DNA of 64,000 nt from Bog-473 sp963791995 (GTDB lineage Bacteria > Actinomycetota > Acidimicrobiia > Acidimicrobiales > RAAP-2): contig CAWBUQ010000001.1 of the NCBI GenBank assembly GCA_963791995.1, positions 372,001 to 436,000 of the forward strand, in the 5' to 3' direction. Below, piece after piece: positions 10,949 to 22,739 of the stretch (positions are counted from its first letter, which is position 1; every line of letters begins with the position of its first letter). The notes beneath the pieces are model-generated. The model ran no database searches. It saw only the letters and a program-made list of their open reading frames with translations, and was not told where the DNA came from. A program made the position numbers and the translations under genes.

Positions 10949-11341
10949 ATGCCCACCACCACCCAGCTCCGCGAGGTCATGGAGCGCTACGCCGCGGCGG
11001 CGAGCTCGCACGACGCCGACGCCTACGCCGCCCTCTTCAGCGAGGATGCGGTCCAGGTCGACCCCTATCCGACGGCGCCCAACGTCGGGCGCGCCGCCAT
11101 CCGGACCTTCATCTCGAACTCCTTCGCCGCCTGCGAGTCGATGTGTTTCGAGGTGCTCGAGGTCCACCCGGCGGGGGACCGGGTCGCCATCACTTTCCAC
11201 ATCACCTTGGGCCTCGAGGGTGGCTCGACCGCGCACATCCGGGGGGTCGAAGTGTTCACCGTGAATGACAAAGGGCTCATTTCGGCCGTCGAGGCATATT
11301 GGGGTGAGGAGGACATGACATTCGACGCCGCCTCAGGTTAG
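10949..11341 (+). CDS. SnoaL/ketosteroid-isomerase-like NTF2-fold protein
   Basis: 130-residue protein of the SnoaL-like / steroid delta-isomerase-like NTF2 fold. Features seen: N-terminal helix REVMERYAAAASSHDADAYAALF, then EDAVQVDPYPTAPNVGRAAIRTF, and the alternating strands VAITFHITLGLE and AHIRGVEVFTVN ending with a conserved EAYWGEED. The central pattern fits the nuclear-transport-factor-2-like superfamily in which many members are small isomerases or of unknown function. Divergent from the mannosidase with 76 bp between the starts. ATG 10949 chosen; no obvious ribosome binding site. Substrate cannot be predicted. Confidence 0.75.
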   Translation: MPTTTQLREVMERYAAAASSHDADAYAALFSEDAVQVDPYPTAPNVGRAAIRTFISNSFAACESMCFEVLEVHPAGDRVAITFHITLGLEGGSTAHIRGVEVFTVNDKGLISAVEAYWGEEDMTFDAASG

Positions 11342-11362
11342 ATTCAGCCCGCCTCAGAGGGG

Positions 11363-11500
11363 ATGGAACCCTCCCCGAGCGGGCTGGGCTACTGGCTGAT
11401 GGCTTCGGACGGCGGCATCTTCAACTACGGCGACGAACACTACGAGGGGTCCGCTGGGGGCTCGCCGCTGAACGCGCCGGTGGTGGGCATGGCGGGCTGA
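11363..11500 (+). CDS. Orphan single 'GYWLMASDGGIF' repeat (45 residues)
   Basis: A 45-codon open frame (ATG 11363 to TGA 11498-11500) that consists almost entirely of one repeat unit, GYWLMASDGGIFNYGDEHYEG followed by an SPLNAPVVGMAG linker. The same unit occurs six times in the large secreted protein at 43.5-45.6 kb, where it has the consensus GYWLVxSDGGIFxFGDAxFYGS. Here there is no signal peptide and no further unit upstream or downstream, so it is most likely the left-over tail of a larger secreted repeat protein, lying between the SnoaL-like gene and uvrA. It might still be translated as a small protein, but I see no ribosome binding site. Confidence 0.5.
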   Translation: MEPSPSGLGYWLMASDGGIFNYGDEHYEGSAGGSPLNAPVVGMAG

Positions 11501-11587
11501 GCCTGCCGCCACGGTCTGGCCTGCCCTTCTGGGGCGGGCGGACCGGGGCCCGCCGGGGGTGACACAGCCCACCGGTATCCTGCCTTG

Positions 11588-14459
<2,872 letters not shown>

Positions 14460-14466
14460 CCGGCGT

Positions 14467-14670
14467 TCACGGCAGCGTGCCCACCTTGACCGCCTGGAGC
14501 TGACCGGAGGCGAAATCGGTGACCAGCAGGGTGGTGCCCCACGACCCGACCGCCATGTCCCGGGGGAAGAGACCGGGCACACCGGCAGAGACGCGCCCGG
14601 CGCTCGTACACACAACGAGGCTCCCGAGGGTCAGGGCGATGACCATCGGGATGACATGACGGCGCGACAC
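14467..14670 (-). pseudogene. Remnant of a secreted YncE-like beta-propeller: signal peptide joined to a last blade
   Basis: A 67-codon frame from GTG 14670. The first ~30 residues form a signal peptide (SRRHVIPMVIALTLGSLVVC, then TSAGRVSAG). Directly after it comes LFPRDMAVGSWGTTLLVTDFASG and QLQAVKVGTLP, which resembles the closing blade of YncE/lactonase-type propellers (typically 'FPRDVAVSPDGRTLLVTNF.SNQLQ.VDV..LP'). The middle blades are absent. The simplest reading is an internal deletion that left both ends of a longer secreted gene, convergent with uvrA (7 bp apart). It could instead be a short secreted peptide. Family match is from motif memory only. Confidence 0.4.
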
Positions 14671-14744
14671 CCCCGCATTCTCGCCGACCTGTCCGTGCGC
14701 CCACCGGCATCCCGACGCCCGGAGCGCGCAGGGTGTGTCGTCGT

Positions 14745-15509
14745 TCAGCTGAAGTGCGTGCGGGGACGCTCCAGTGCCACGCCGTCGACGAAGGTGTCGA
14801 CCTTCTCGTTGTAGAACGCGACCAGTCCGGCAATGGGCAACAGCTCGCGGGTGGGGAAGTCGTAGGTCCATGCGATGTCGGGGTGGGTGCGCCCACCCAC
14901 GATGGCGGACCAGTAGCCCGAGGTCGTCCCCTTGTAGGGGCACGACGTCACGGTGTCGGAGGGGACGAGCTTGGTGAAGTCCACATCGGTCCGGTTGAGG
15001 TAGTAGCGAGTGGGGAGACCGGTCTCGAAGCACAAGACCGGTGAGGAGGACTCGGCCAGCACCTCGCCGTGGGACTCCACGCGCACCGTGCGGGTGGAGC
15101 GCAGGGAGTCGACCCGGGTGTAGGGGTTGCGGGGGTGGACGAAGACCTGCTCGTCCTCTTCGAACCAGGCGTCGAAGGCCGACCACTCGAAGAGCACGGT
15201 GTCGTCGAGGCCGCCCACCTTGGCCGCCCCGAGCACCTTGGCGGCGTGGGGCCGCTCGATCTCCCCGACGCGCACGCCGTGGTGCCGCACGTCGCCGCGG
15301 GGCGTCTGCTCGGTCGTGCCCTCGTCGACCAGCGCGCCCTCGAGCACGTCGGCGAGGGGGATGTAGTACTGCGGGAAGGGGGGCCACTCCCAGACGTAGC
15401 GGGCCCGGGTGGTGTCGACGACGGCCCGGCCGCCCAGGAAGGCGCGGATGCGGCGGGGCACCGGTTCGACGTGGTTGGCCTCGACGGGGGGAGCGGGGTA
15501 ATCGGTCAC
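14745..15509 (-). CDS. DUF427 domain protein
   Basis: 254-residue protein with two DUF427 units. The signature of the second unit is complete: KLVPSDTVTSCPYKGTTSGYWS followed by DIAWTYDFP and a late region with VAFYNEKVDTFVDG. The first half repeats the fold in a divergent form (AVVDTTRARYVWEWPPFPQYYIP). Function of the family is unknown; the conserved Cys-Pro-Tyr-Lys-Gly motif suggests a binding or catalytic pocket. GTG start at 15509. Lies 112 bp downstream of nadA on the same strand, so cotranscription is possible. Confidence 0.85.
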   Translation of the reverse strand: MTDYPAPPVEANHVEPVPRRIRAFLGGRAVVDTTRARYVWEWPPFPQYYIPLADVLEGALVDEGTTEQTPRGDVRHHGVRVGEIERPHAAKVLGAAKVGGLDDTVLFEWSAFDAWFEEDEQVFVHPRNPYTRVDSLRSTRTVRVESHGEVLAESSSPVLCFETGLPTRYYLNRTDVDFTKLVPSDTVTSCPYKGTTSGYWSAIVGGRTHPDIAWTYDFPTRELLPIAGLVAFYNEKVDTFVDGVALERPRTHFS

Positions 15510-15621
15510 CGTGGCCTCCAGGTCGATCGGCGGACGGTTCGGTGCAGGTCGATGCCCGGGGACCCTACCGGCACGTGGTCGCGCGGTGCGCGGTGGCGCG
15601 CCGGCAGTGCCGTCGCGGGGC

Positions 15622-16717
15622 TCAGGTGATGGCGAGCATCCGCTCGAGCGCCACCTTGGCCCACTCGGTCGTGTCGCCGTCGACCACGATCTGGTTGCGC
15701 ACCTCTCCCTCGACGAGGCCCTCGAGCACCCAGGCCAGGTGCTGGGGGTCGATGCGCGACATGGTCGAGCACGGGCAGACCAGCGGGTCGAGGCAGACCA
15801 CCGTCTTGTCGGGGGACTCCTCGTCGAGGCGCTTGACGAGGTGGATCTCGGTGGCGACGCCGATGACGGACCCCGCCGGCGCGGCGTCGACGGCGCGGAT
15901 GATGGCGTCGGTGGAACCGATGACGTCGCCCAGCTCGACGACCTCGTGGGCGCATTCGGGGTGGATCATCACGATGCCCTCGGGGTGCTCGGCCCTGAAC
16001 GCCTCGACGTGCTCGGGTCGGAAGCGCTGGTGCACCGAGCAGTGGCCCTTCCAGAGCAGGAGCGTGGACTCCTTCACCTCGCGGTCGCTCAGCCCGCCGA
16101 GGGTCTGGCGGGGATTCCACACGCGCATGTCGTCGGCGCCGTAGCCGAGCTGGTAGCCGGTGTTGCGCCCGAGGTGCTGGTCGGGGAAGAAGAGGACGCG
16201 CTCACCGCGCTCGAGGGCCCAGGTGAGCACCGCCCTGGCGTTCGACGAGGTGCACACCGCGCCGCCGTGGCGGCCGACGAACGCCTTGAGGGCCGCCGCC
16301 GAGTTCATGTAGGTCACCGGGATCAGGCGGCCGACGTCGACCACGCGGGCCAGGTCCTCCCAGGCCTCCTCGACCTGGTCGATGTCGGCCATGTCGGCCA
16401 TGGAGCAGCCGGCGTTGAGGTCCGGCAGGACCACCTGCTGGTGGTCGCCGGTCAGCACGTCGGCGGACTCGGCCATGAAGTGCACGCCGCAGAAGACGAT
16501 GAACTCGGCGTCGGACTGGCCGGCGGCCAGGCGCGAGAGGCCGAAGGAGTCGCCGCGGGCGTCGGCCCAGCGCATCACGTCGTCGCGCTGGTAGTGGTGC
16601 CCGAGGATCGAACACGCGGGACCCGAGGGTCGCCTTGGCCGCGCCGATCATGTCGGCCAGCTCCTCGTCGGACGCGGCTGTGTAGCGCTCGGGAAGAGGC
16701 GCCTGGAGCCTGAGCAT
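15622..16717 (-). CDS. nadA: Quinolinate synthase (one frameshift)
   Basis: [4Fe-4S] enzyme of de novo NAD synthesis: condenses iminoaspartate with dihydroxyacetone phosphate to quinolinate. About 365 residues after joining. Seen: ILGHHYQRDDVMRWAD, VFCGVHFMAESADVL, the DLNAGCSMAD segment, MIHPECAHEVVE, and CPCSTMSRI near the C-terminus; the cysteines of the first, PEC and CPC segments are the expected cluster ligands. One extra base near 16609 separates the first 36 residues from the rest. ATG 16717 is preceded by AAAGGGGG at good spacing. Divergent from uvrC. No nadB or nadC is visible in the window, so they lie elsewhere. Confidence 0.93.
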
Positions 16718-16879
16718 GTTGTCTGCCCCCTTTGAGGGAGAGCATCGATATGGCCGGCGGGGACAGCCTGGTCGCCCATCCGCGGGTTTGTCGGCCTCGA
16801 TGCGAGGTTGTGTGCCGGATACCAGGCCGGCAGAGCCAGTGTACCGCCGCCCACCAGCGGCTGCGCGAGAGTGGACGTG

Positions 16880-18747
16880 ATGCAGGATCGGCCGCCCACC
16901 GGCTCCATCCCGGACGCCCCGGGCTCCTACCAGTTCCTCGACGCCGAAGGCCGGGTCCTCTACGTGGGCAAGGCGAAGTCCCTCCGCCACCGCCTGCCCA
17001 ATTACTGGCAGGACTCGGCCAAGCTGCCCCCGCGCACGGCGCAGATGGTGGCGCAGGCCGACCACGTCGAGTGGGTGGTCGTGGACAGCGAGGTCGACGC
17101 CCTCATCCTCGAGCACTCGCTCATTCAGGCCCACCTGCCCCGCTACAACGTGCGCCTCAAGGACGACAAGAGCTATCCCTGGCTCGCCGTCACCGTGAAC
17201 GAGGAGTGGCCGCGTCCGGCGGTGGTGCGTGGCCGCAAGCGCAAGGGGGTCCGCTACTTCGGGCCCTACGGCAACGCGGGGGCCATCCGCTCCACGCTCG
17301 ATCTCTTGGTGCGGAGCTTCCCGGTGCGCACCTGCTCGGACACCAAGTTCAGGCGCCACGAGCGGCTCGGCCGGCCCTGCCTGCTCTACGACATCGACCG
17401 CTGCTCGGGCCCCTGTGTCGGCGCGGTCGACCACGAGGCCTACGACGGCTTCGTGGTCGACCTCATGCGCTTCCTCTCCGGTGACACCGAGCCGGTGCTG
17501 GCCCGCCTCGAAGCAGAGATGCTGGCCGCGTCCGAGGATCTGCAGTTCGAGCGCGCGGCCCGGCTGCGGGACCGCATCGCCGCCGTGCACAAGGCGGCCG
17601 AGACCCAGCAGATGGTGTCGGACCGTGCCGAGGACTTCGACGTCGTCGGCCTGGCCGAGGACCCGCTGGAGGCATCGGTCCAGATCTTCCGGGTGCGCCG
17701 CGGGCGCGTGGTCGGCCACCGCGGCTTCGTGGCGGAGAAGGTGGAGGACCTCTCGGGCCCCGAGTTCATGTCCCTGGTGGTCTCCCAGGTCTACGGCGCC
17801 GACGGCGCCGAGGTCCCGCGCCGCGTCCTCGTGCCCGAAGAGCCCGCCGACCTCGACCTGCTCGAGAGCTGGCTCCGCAGCGTGCGCGAGGGGCCGGTCG
17901 ACATCGGGGTGCCCCAGCGGGGCGCCAAGCGCGCGCTCCAAGAGACGGTGACCCGCTCGGCGGGCGAGGACCTGGCGCGCCACCGGCTGCGCCGGGCGTC
18001 GGACCACAACGCCCGCTCCAAGGCGCTCGACCGAGCTGCAGAGCGCGCTCTCACTCCGCGAGGCCCCGCTGCGCATCGAGTGCTACGACATGAGCCACCT
18101 CCAGGGCACCGACTACGTGGGGTCCATGGTGGTGCTCGAGGACGGCCTGGCCAAGCGTTCGGACTACCGGCGCTTCACGGTCAAGTCGGTGCCGGGCAAC
18201 GACGACTATGCCGCCATGGAAGAGGTGCTGACCCGCCGGCTCACCGCGCTCAAGGAGGCGCCGAGCCGCGCCCGAGGGCGGCCGGCCCAAGCGCTTCGCC
18301 TACCGTCCCAACCTGTTGCTGGTCGACGGCGGCAAGGGCCAGCTGCACGTGGCCGAGCGGGTCGTGCGCGAGCTGGGGCTCGAGGACGAGATCGAGCTGG
18401 CGGCCCTGGCCAAGCAGTTCGAGGAGGTCTACCGGCCCGGCTCGGGCGACCCGGTGCGGCTGCGGCGGGGCTCCGACGCGCTGTACCTCCTGCAGCGGGT
18501 GCGCGACGAGGCCCACCGCTTCGCCATCACCTTCCACCGCGAGCGGCGGGCCAAGCGGATGACGCGCAGCATCCTCGACGACATCCCCGGGCTCGGGCCG
18601 GCCCGCAAGGCCCGCCTGGTCAAGGAGTTCGGCGGGGTCAACGCGGTGCGGGCCGCTACGCTCGAACAGCTCCAGGCCGTGTCCTGGCTGCCCGACGCCG
18701 TCGGTCTCGCCGTCTACGACGGCGTGCACAAGGTTGGTGGGCGATGA
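16880..18747 (+). CDS. uvrC: Excinuclease ABC subunit C (two frameshifts)
   Basis: Dual nuclease of nucleotide excision repair, cutting 3' and 5' of the lesion after UvrB binding. About 622 residues when joined. GIY-YIG domain at the start (GSYQFLD...VLYVGKAKSLRHRLPNY), UVR motif near residue 220 (LEAEMLAASEDLQFERAARLRDRI), RNase H-like C-nuclease with IECYDMSHLQGTDYVGSMVV and LLLVDGGKGQLHVA, and a C-terminal helix-hairpin-helix (LDDIPGLGPARKARLVKEFG). One extra base near 18029 and another between 18250 and 18275 break the frame; the three pieces are colinear. ATG 16880 chosen, a GTG at 16871 is possible. Heads the uvrC-rapZ-yvcK group. Confidence 0.95.
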
Positions 18748-18777
18748 ACGAGGGCAGACCGTGAGCGTGGGCAGGCG

Positions 18778-19641
18778 ATGAGCGAGTTCGTGGTGGTGAC
18801 CGGGATGTCGGGCGCCGGCCGCTCCACCGCGGCCGCCGCGCTCGAGGACATGGGCTGGTTCGTCATCGACAACCTGCCGGCCGGCCTGATCATGAAGATG
18901 GTCGAGATGGTCGACCGGCCCGGGTCGGGCATGGAGCGCGTCGCCCTGGTGATCGGCCGGGGCGGCAGCGGTGCGGGACCCGAGTACCTCGGCGATCTCC
19001 CCGACGTCCTCGACGAGCTCCGCGCCACGCGCAAGCGGGTGCGGGTGGTCTTTCTCGACGCGCCCGACGACGTGCTGGTGCGGCGCTACGAGGGCACGCG
19101 CCGGCGCCACCCGCTGGCCGCCCGGGGCGTGGAGGAGTCGATCGCCGACGAGCGACGGCTGCTCGAGCCGGTGCGCGAGCGCGCCGATCTGCTGGTCGAC
19201 ACGGGCGAGCTGAACTCGAATCAGCTGCGGTCGCGCATTTTGGAGGTGTTCGGCGACGCCGAGGCACCGCACCTGCAGACCTCGGTGATCTCCTTCGGCT
19301 ACAAGCACGGGATCCCGCTCGACGTCGACATCGTCTTCGACTGCCGCTTCCTGCCCAACCCGTTCTGGGTGGAGGAGCTGCGGCCCTACAGCGGCCTCGA
19401 CGAGCCGGTGCGCGACTACGTGCTGAACCAGCCCGAGTCGATCGCCTTCTTGGAGAAGGTGGACGAGCTCATCACGAGCATCCTGCCCGCCTTCGTCCGC
19501 GAGGGGAAGTCCTATCTGACCATCGCCATGGGGTGCACGGGCGGGCGGCACCGCTCGGTGACCCTGGCCGAGGAACTGGCCGCCCGGCTCGGCGCGCAGG
19601 ACGAATCGGTGTCGGTCTTCCACCGGGACGTCGACCGGTGA
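18778..19641 (+). CDS. rapZ: RapZ/YvcJ-family nucleotide-binding protein
   Basis: 287-residue P-loop protein of the RapZ (YhbJ/YvcJ) family. In Escherichia coli the protein steers RNase E to the GlmZ small RNA; in actinobacteria its job is less clear, and GTP/ATP binding is the only safe statement. Walker A GMSGAGRSTAAAAL at residues 9-22, Walker B-like FLDAPDDVLVRRYEGTRRRHPL, and the C-terminal RapZ region SFGYKHGIPLDVDIVFDCRF with IAMGCTGGRHRSV. 30 bp after uvrC and overlapping yvcK by 4 bp (GTGA), so the three form an operon as in Mycobacterium (Rv1420-Rv1422). Confidence 0.93.
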   Translation: MSEFVVVTGMSGAGRSTAAAALEDMGWFVIDNLPAGLIMKMVEMVDRPGSGMERVALVIGRGGSGAGPEYLGDLPDVLDELRATRKRVRVVFLDAPDDVLVRRYEGTRRRHPLAARGVEESIADERRLLEPVRERADLLVDTGELNSNQLRSRILEVFGDAEAPHLQTSVISFGYKHGIPLDVDIVFDCRFLPNPFWVEELRPYSGLDEPVRDYVLNQPESIAFLEKVDELITSILPAFVREGKSYLTIAMGCTGGRHRSVTLAEELAARLGAQDESVSVFHRDVDR

Positions 19642-20508
19642 GCGCCCGCCCCTCGGTCGTCGCCATCGGCGGCGGGCACGGCACGGCCGTCACGCTCCGG
19701 GCAGCGCGTCGCTACGCCGGCACCCTGACCGGCATCGTGTCGGTGGCCGACGACGGCGGCAGCAGCGGACGCCTGCGCGAACTGCTCAACGTGGTGGCCC
19801 TCGGCGACATCCGCAAGTGCCTGGTGGCCCTGGCCGACGAGGACTCCGCCCTGGCCATCGCGTTCGGGCACCGCTACGACGAGGGCGAGCTGGCCGGCCA
19901 CGCCTTGGGAAACCTGATCCTGGCCGGGCTGATCGACGCCACCGGTGACCTTCTCGCGGGTGTGCGCGAGGCGGGCATCCTGCTCGGTGCCTACGGCGAC
20001 GTGCTCCCGGCGACGAGCGAGCTGGTCGTGCTCAAGGCCGAGTCGGCCAGCGGCACGGTGGCGGGTCAGGTGGCCGTCAAGGAGACGGGCGACATCGCGC
20101 ACCGTCTCGCTGGTGCCCGGCGACTCCCAGGCGCCGCCCCTGGCGCTCGAGCGCATCGCCGAGGCGGACCAGATCGTGATCGGCCCCGGGTCCCTGTTCA
20201 CCAGCGTGCTCGCCGCCGTGGCGGTGCAGGGCATCGCCGACGCGGTGGCCTCAGCCAGCGCTCAGGTTGTCTACGTCTGCAACCTCCGTCACGAGGTCAA
20301 GGAGACCGAGGGGTATGATGTGAGTGCGCATATTGCCGCCCTGGCCAGGCACGATGTCACGGTCGACGTGGTGCTCTGTGACACCATCGGTGGTATGAGC
20401 ATCGGGACGACGGATGTCGAGGTGCGCGACGTTCCCCTGACGGGGCAGAACACCCTGGTCCACAGCCCGGCCAAACTGGCGCAGGCGCTTTCGGGTCTGC
20501 TGGCATAG
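19638..20508 (+). CDS. yvcK: YvcK/CofD-like gluconeogenesis factor (one frameshift)
   Basis: CofD-like fold protein of the YvcK family, in other bacteria needed for growth on gluconeogenic carbon sources and cell-wall homeostasis, and binding UDP-sugars. The start shows IGGGHGTAVTLRAARRY, VADDGGSSGRLRE and GDIRKCLVALAD; later GPGSLFTSVLA and a C-terminal TGQNTLVHSPAKLAQ. One extra base near 20098 (after KETGDI) breaks the frame; the second half is clean. GTG 19638 overlaps the rapZ stop. The gene that normally follows, whiA, is missing: gap starts 33 bp after the stop. Confidence 0.92.
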
Positions 20509-20541
20509 GGCGCCCGGGATCCCGAGCGAGGAAGGAACGAC

Positions 20542-21558
20542 ATGACGGTGCGGGTCGGTATCAACGGCTTCGGGCGTATCGGCCGCAACTTCATGCGGGC
20601 GATCCTCGACACCGGGGCCGACATCGAGGTGGTCGGCATCAACGACCTCACCTCGGCGGCGATGCTGGCCAACCTGCTTCGCTACGACTCGACCAACGGG
20701 CGCCTCGCCGTGCCCGTCGACGTCGAGGGGGGCGACCTCTTGGTGGGGGACAAGCTGGTGCGGGTCCTGGCCGAGCGCGAGCCGGGCCGCCTGCCCTGGG
20801 ACTCGCTCGGAGCCGAGGTGGTCGTCGAGTCCACCGGCATCTTCACCGCCCGTGAGGACGCGGCGGGGCATCTCGGCGGCTCGGTCAAGCGGGTGATCAT
20901 CTCGGGTCCCTCGGGCGACGCGGACGGCACCTTCGTGATCGGGGTCAACGACGAGGACTACGACCCGTCCCGCCACACCGTGATCTCCAACGCCTCGTGC
21001 ACCACCAACTGCTTCGTGCCGATGGTCAAGGTCGTCGACGACGCCTTCGACATCGTGAGCGGGCTCATGACGACGGTGCACGCCTACACCAACGACCAGA
21101 ACCTGCTCGACCTGCCGCACAAGGACCTGCGCCGGGCGCGGGCCGCCGCCATCAACGTGGTGCCCACCTCGACGGGCGCGGCCCGGGCCACCAGCCTGGT
21201 GCTCGAGGCGATGAAGGGCCGCCTCGACGGCACCTCGCTGCGGGTGCCGATCCCGGCGGGCTCCATCACCGACTTCACCGCCGTGGTGAAGGGCTCGCCC
21301 TCGGTGGCCGACGTCAACGGGGCCTTTGCCGAGGCGGCGGCCAAGCCGCCGCTCGACCGGGTGCTCGAGTACACCGAGGACCCGATCGTCTCGAGCGACA
21401 TCGTCGGGTCGCCGGCCTCGTGCACCTTCGACTCGGGCATGACGATGGTGATGCCGGTCAACGAGGAGCTGACCCTGGTCAAGACGTTCGGCTGGTACGA
21501 CAACGAGTGGGGCTACTCGAACCGCCTGGTCGATCTGGTCACTTTGGTCGGGGCCTGA
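20542..21558 (+). CDS. gap: Glyceraldehyde-3-phosphate dehydrogenase, type I
   Basis: Glycolytic NAD-dependent oxidation and phosphorylation of glyceraldehyde 3-phosphate, in the cytoplasm. 338 residues, uninterrupted. N-terminal Rossmann start GINGFGRIGRNFMRA, catalytic SNASCTTNCFVPM (nucleophile Cys at about 153), the catalytic His about 27 residues later (VHAYTNDQN), and the C-terminal WYDNEWGYSNR. An Asp/Asn at the end of the second strand (VGINDL) is the usual NAD-preferring form. ATG preceded by GAGGAAGGA. First gene of gap-pgk-tpiA-secG, with 5 bp to pgk. Confidence 0.97.
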   Translation: MTVRVGINGFGRIGRNFMRAILDTGADIEVVGINDLTSAAMLANLLRYDSTNGRLAVPVDVEGGDLLVGDKLVRVLAEREPGRLPWDSLGAEVVVESTGIFTAREDAAGHLGGSVKRVIISGPSGDADGTFVIGVNDEDYDPSRHTVISNASCTTNCFVPMVKVVDDAFDIVSGLMTTVHAYTNDQNLLDLPHKDLRRARAAAINVVPTSTGAARATSLVLEAMKGRLDGTSLRVPIPAGSITDFTAVVKGSPSVADVNGAFAEAAAKPPLDRVLEYTEDPIVSSDIVGSPASCTFDSGMTMVMPVNEELTLVKTFGWYDNEWGYSNRLVDLVTLVGA

Positions 21559-21563
21559 GCGAG

Positions 21564-22739
21564 ATGGACCCGCTGCGCGGCATCCCGCTGCTCGAGGACC
21601 TCCCCGACCTCGACGGGAAGCGCGTGCTGGTGCGGGTCGACTTCAACGTCCCCCTCCACATCGGCGTACGGGGCCAGGCCACGGTGGCCGACGACTTCCG
21701 CATCACCGCCGCCCTGCCCACCCTGCGCCGGCTCCAGGACGAGGGGGCCGAGGTGGTGGCGGCGTCGCATCTCGGCCGGCCGGCCGGCGCCCCCGATCCG
21801 CGCTGGGAGATGGATCCGGTCCGCAAACGCCTCAAGGCGCTGTGCCCGGGCGTCGGGCTCACCGAGAACCTGCGCTTCGATCCGGGCGAGAAGGGCAACG
21901 ACCCCGCCTTCGTGCAGCGTCTGATCGAGGGCTTCGACGCCTACGTCGACGAGGCCTTCGGCGCGGCGCACCGCGCCCACGCCTCGATCGTCGGCCCGCC
22001 GCAGTTCCTCCCGAGCGCGGCCGGCCTGCGCTTCGCCCGGGAGGTCGAGGTCCTCGGTGGGATCCTCGAGTGCCCCACCCGGCCCTTCGTCGCCGTCGTC
22101 GGGGGGGCCAAGGTGGCCGACAAGCTCGATGTGCTCAAGGTCCTCGCCACCAAGGTGGACACGCTCGTGGTCGGCGGCGGCATGGCCTTCACCTTCCTGG
22201 CCGCCCAGGGCGTGCACGTGGGGTCCTCGCTCTACGACCCCGACCACCTCGAGGCCTGCCGGGACCTGCTGCGCTCGGGCGTCCAGATCGTGCTCCCGAC
22301 CGACACGAGGGCGCTCGAGCCCGGCGGCACGTTCGGTCCGCCCGGCGAGGGGCACGGACCGCGGGGGAGCGTCAAGGTGATTGAGGGAGACCTCCCCGAC
22401 GGGTGGACCGGCCTCGACATCGGGCCGGACTCGGCGGCGGCGTTCGCCGAGGTGGTCGCGGGTGCCGGCACCGTCTTGTGGAACGGGCCGCTCGGCGCCT
22501 TCGAAGACCACCGATTCTCGAGCGGGACGCGGATCGTGGCCGAGGCGGTGGCCCACTGCAAGGGCTACTCGGTGGTCGGGGGCGGCGACAGCGCCAGCGC
22601 GCTGGACGAACTGGGCCTCTCGAACCAGATCGATTTCCTCTCCACGGGCGGCGGCGCGTCGCTTTCCTACATCGAGTCGGAGGGTCATCTCCCCGGCATC
22701 GACGCCCTGCGTCGCGCGCCGAACGCTCCCCGCGGGTGA
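21564..22739 (+). CDS. pgk: Phosphoglycerate kinase
   Basis: Transfers phosphate between 1,3-bisphosphoglycerate and ADP in glycolysis. 391 residues, normal length. N-domain signature VLVRVDFNVPL and the substrate-binding SHLGRPAGAPDP; C-domain nucleotide site with VVGGAKVADKLDVL, VLWNGPLGAFE and GGGDSASALDELGL, STGGGASL near the end. ATG 21564 follows gap by 5 bp and the stop overlaps the GTG of tpiA, so translation is probably coupled. Confidence 0.97.
   Translation: MDPLRGIPLLEDLPDLDGKRVLVRVDFNVPLHIGVRGQATVADDFRITAALPTLRRLQDEGAEVVAASHLGRPAGAPDPRWEMDPVRKRLKALCPGVGLTENLRFDPGEKGNDPAFVQRLIEGFDAYVDEAFGAAHRAHASIVGPPQFLPSAAGLRFAREVEVLGGILECPTRPFVAVVGGAKVADKLDVLKVLATKVDTLVVGGGMAFTFLAAQGVHVGSSLYDPDHLEACRDLLRSGVQIVLPTDTRALEPGGTFGPPGEGHGPRGSVKVIEGDLPDGWTGLDIGPDSAAAFAEVVAGAGTVLWNGPLGAFEDHRFSSGTRIVAEAVAHCKGYSVVGGGDSASALDELGLSNQIDFLSTGGGASLSYIESEGHLPGIDALRRAPNAPRG

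Noticed and set aside
16202..18076. Minus-strand 624-residue frame spanning nadA and uvrC
   Set aside because: Only its middle part (MLRLQAPLPERYTAASDEEL) is real, as the N-terminus of nadA; the rest is antisense of uvrC.
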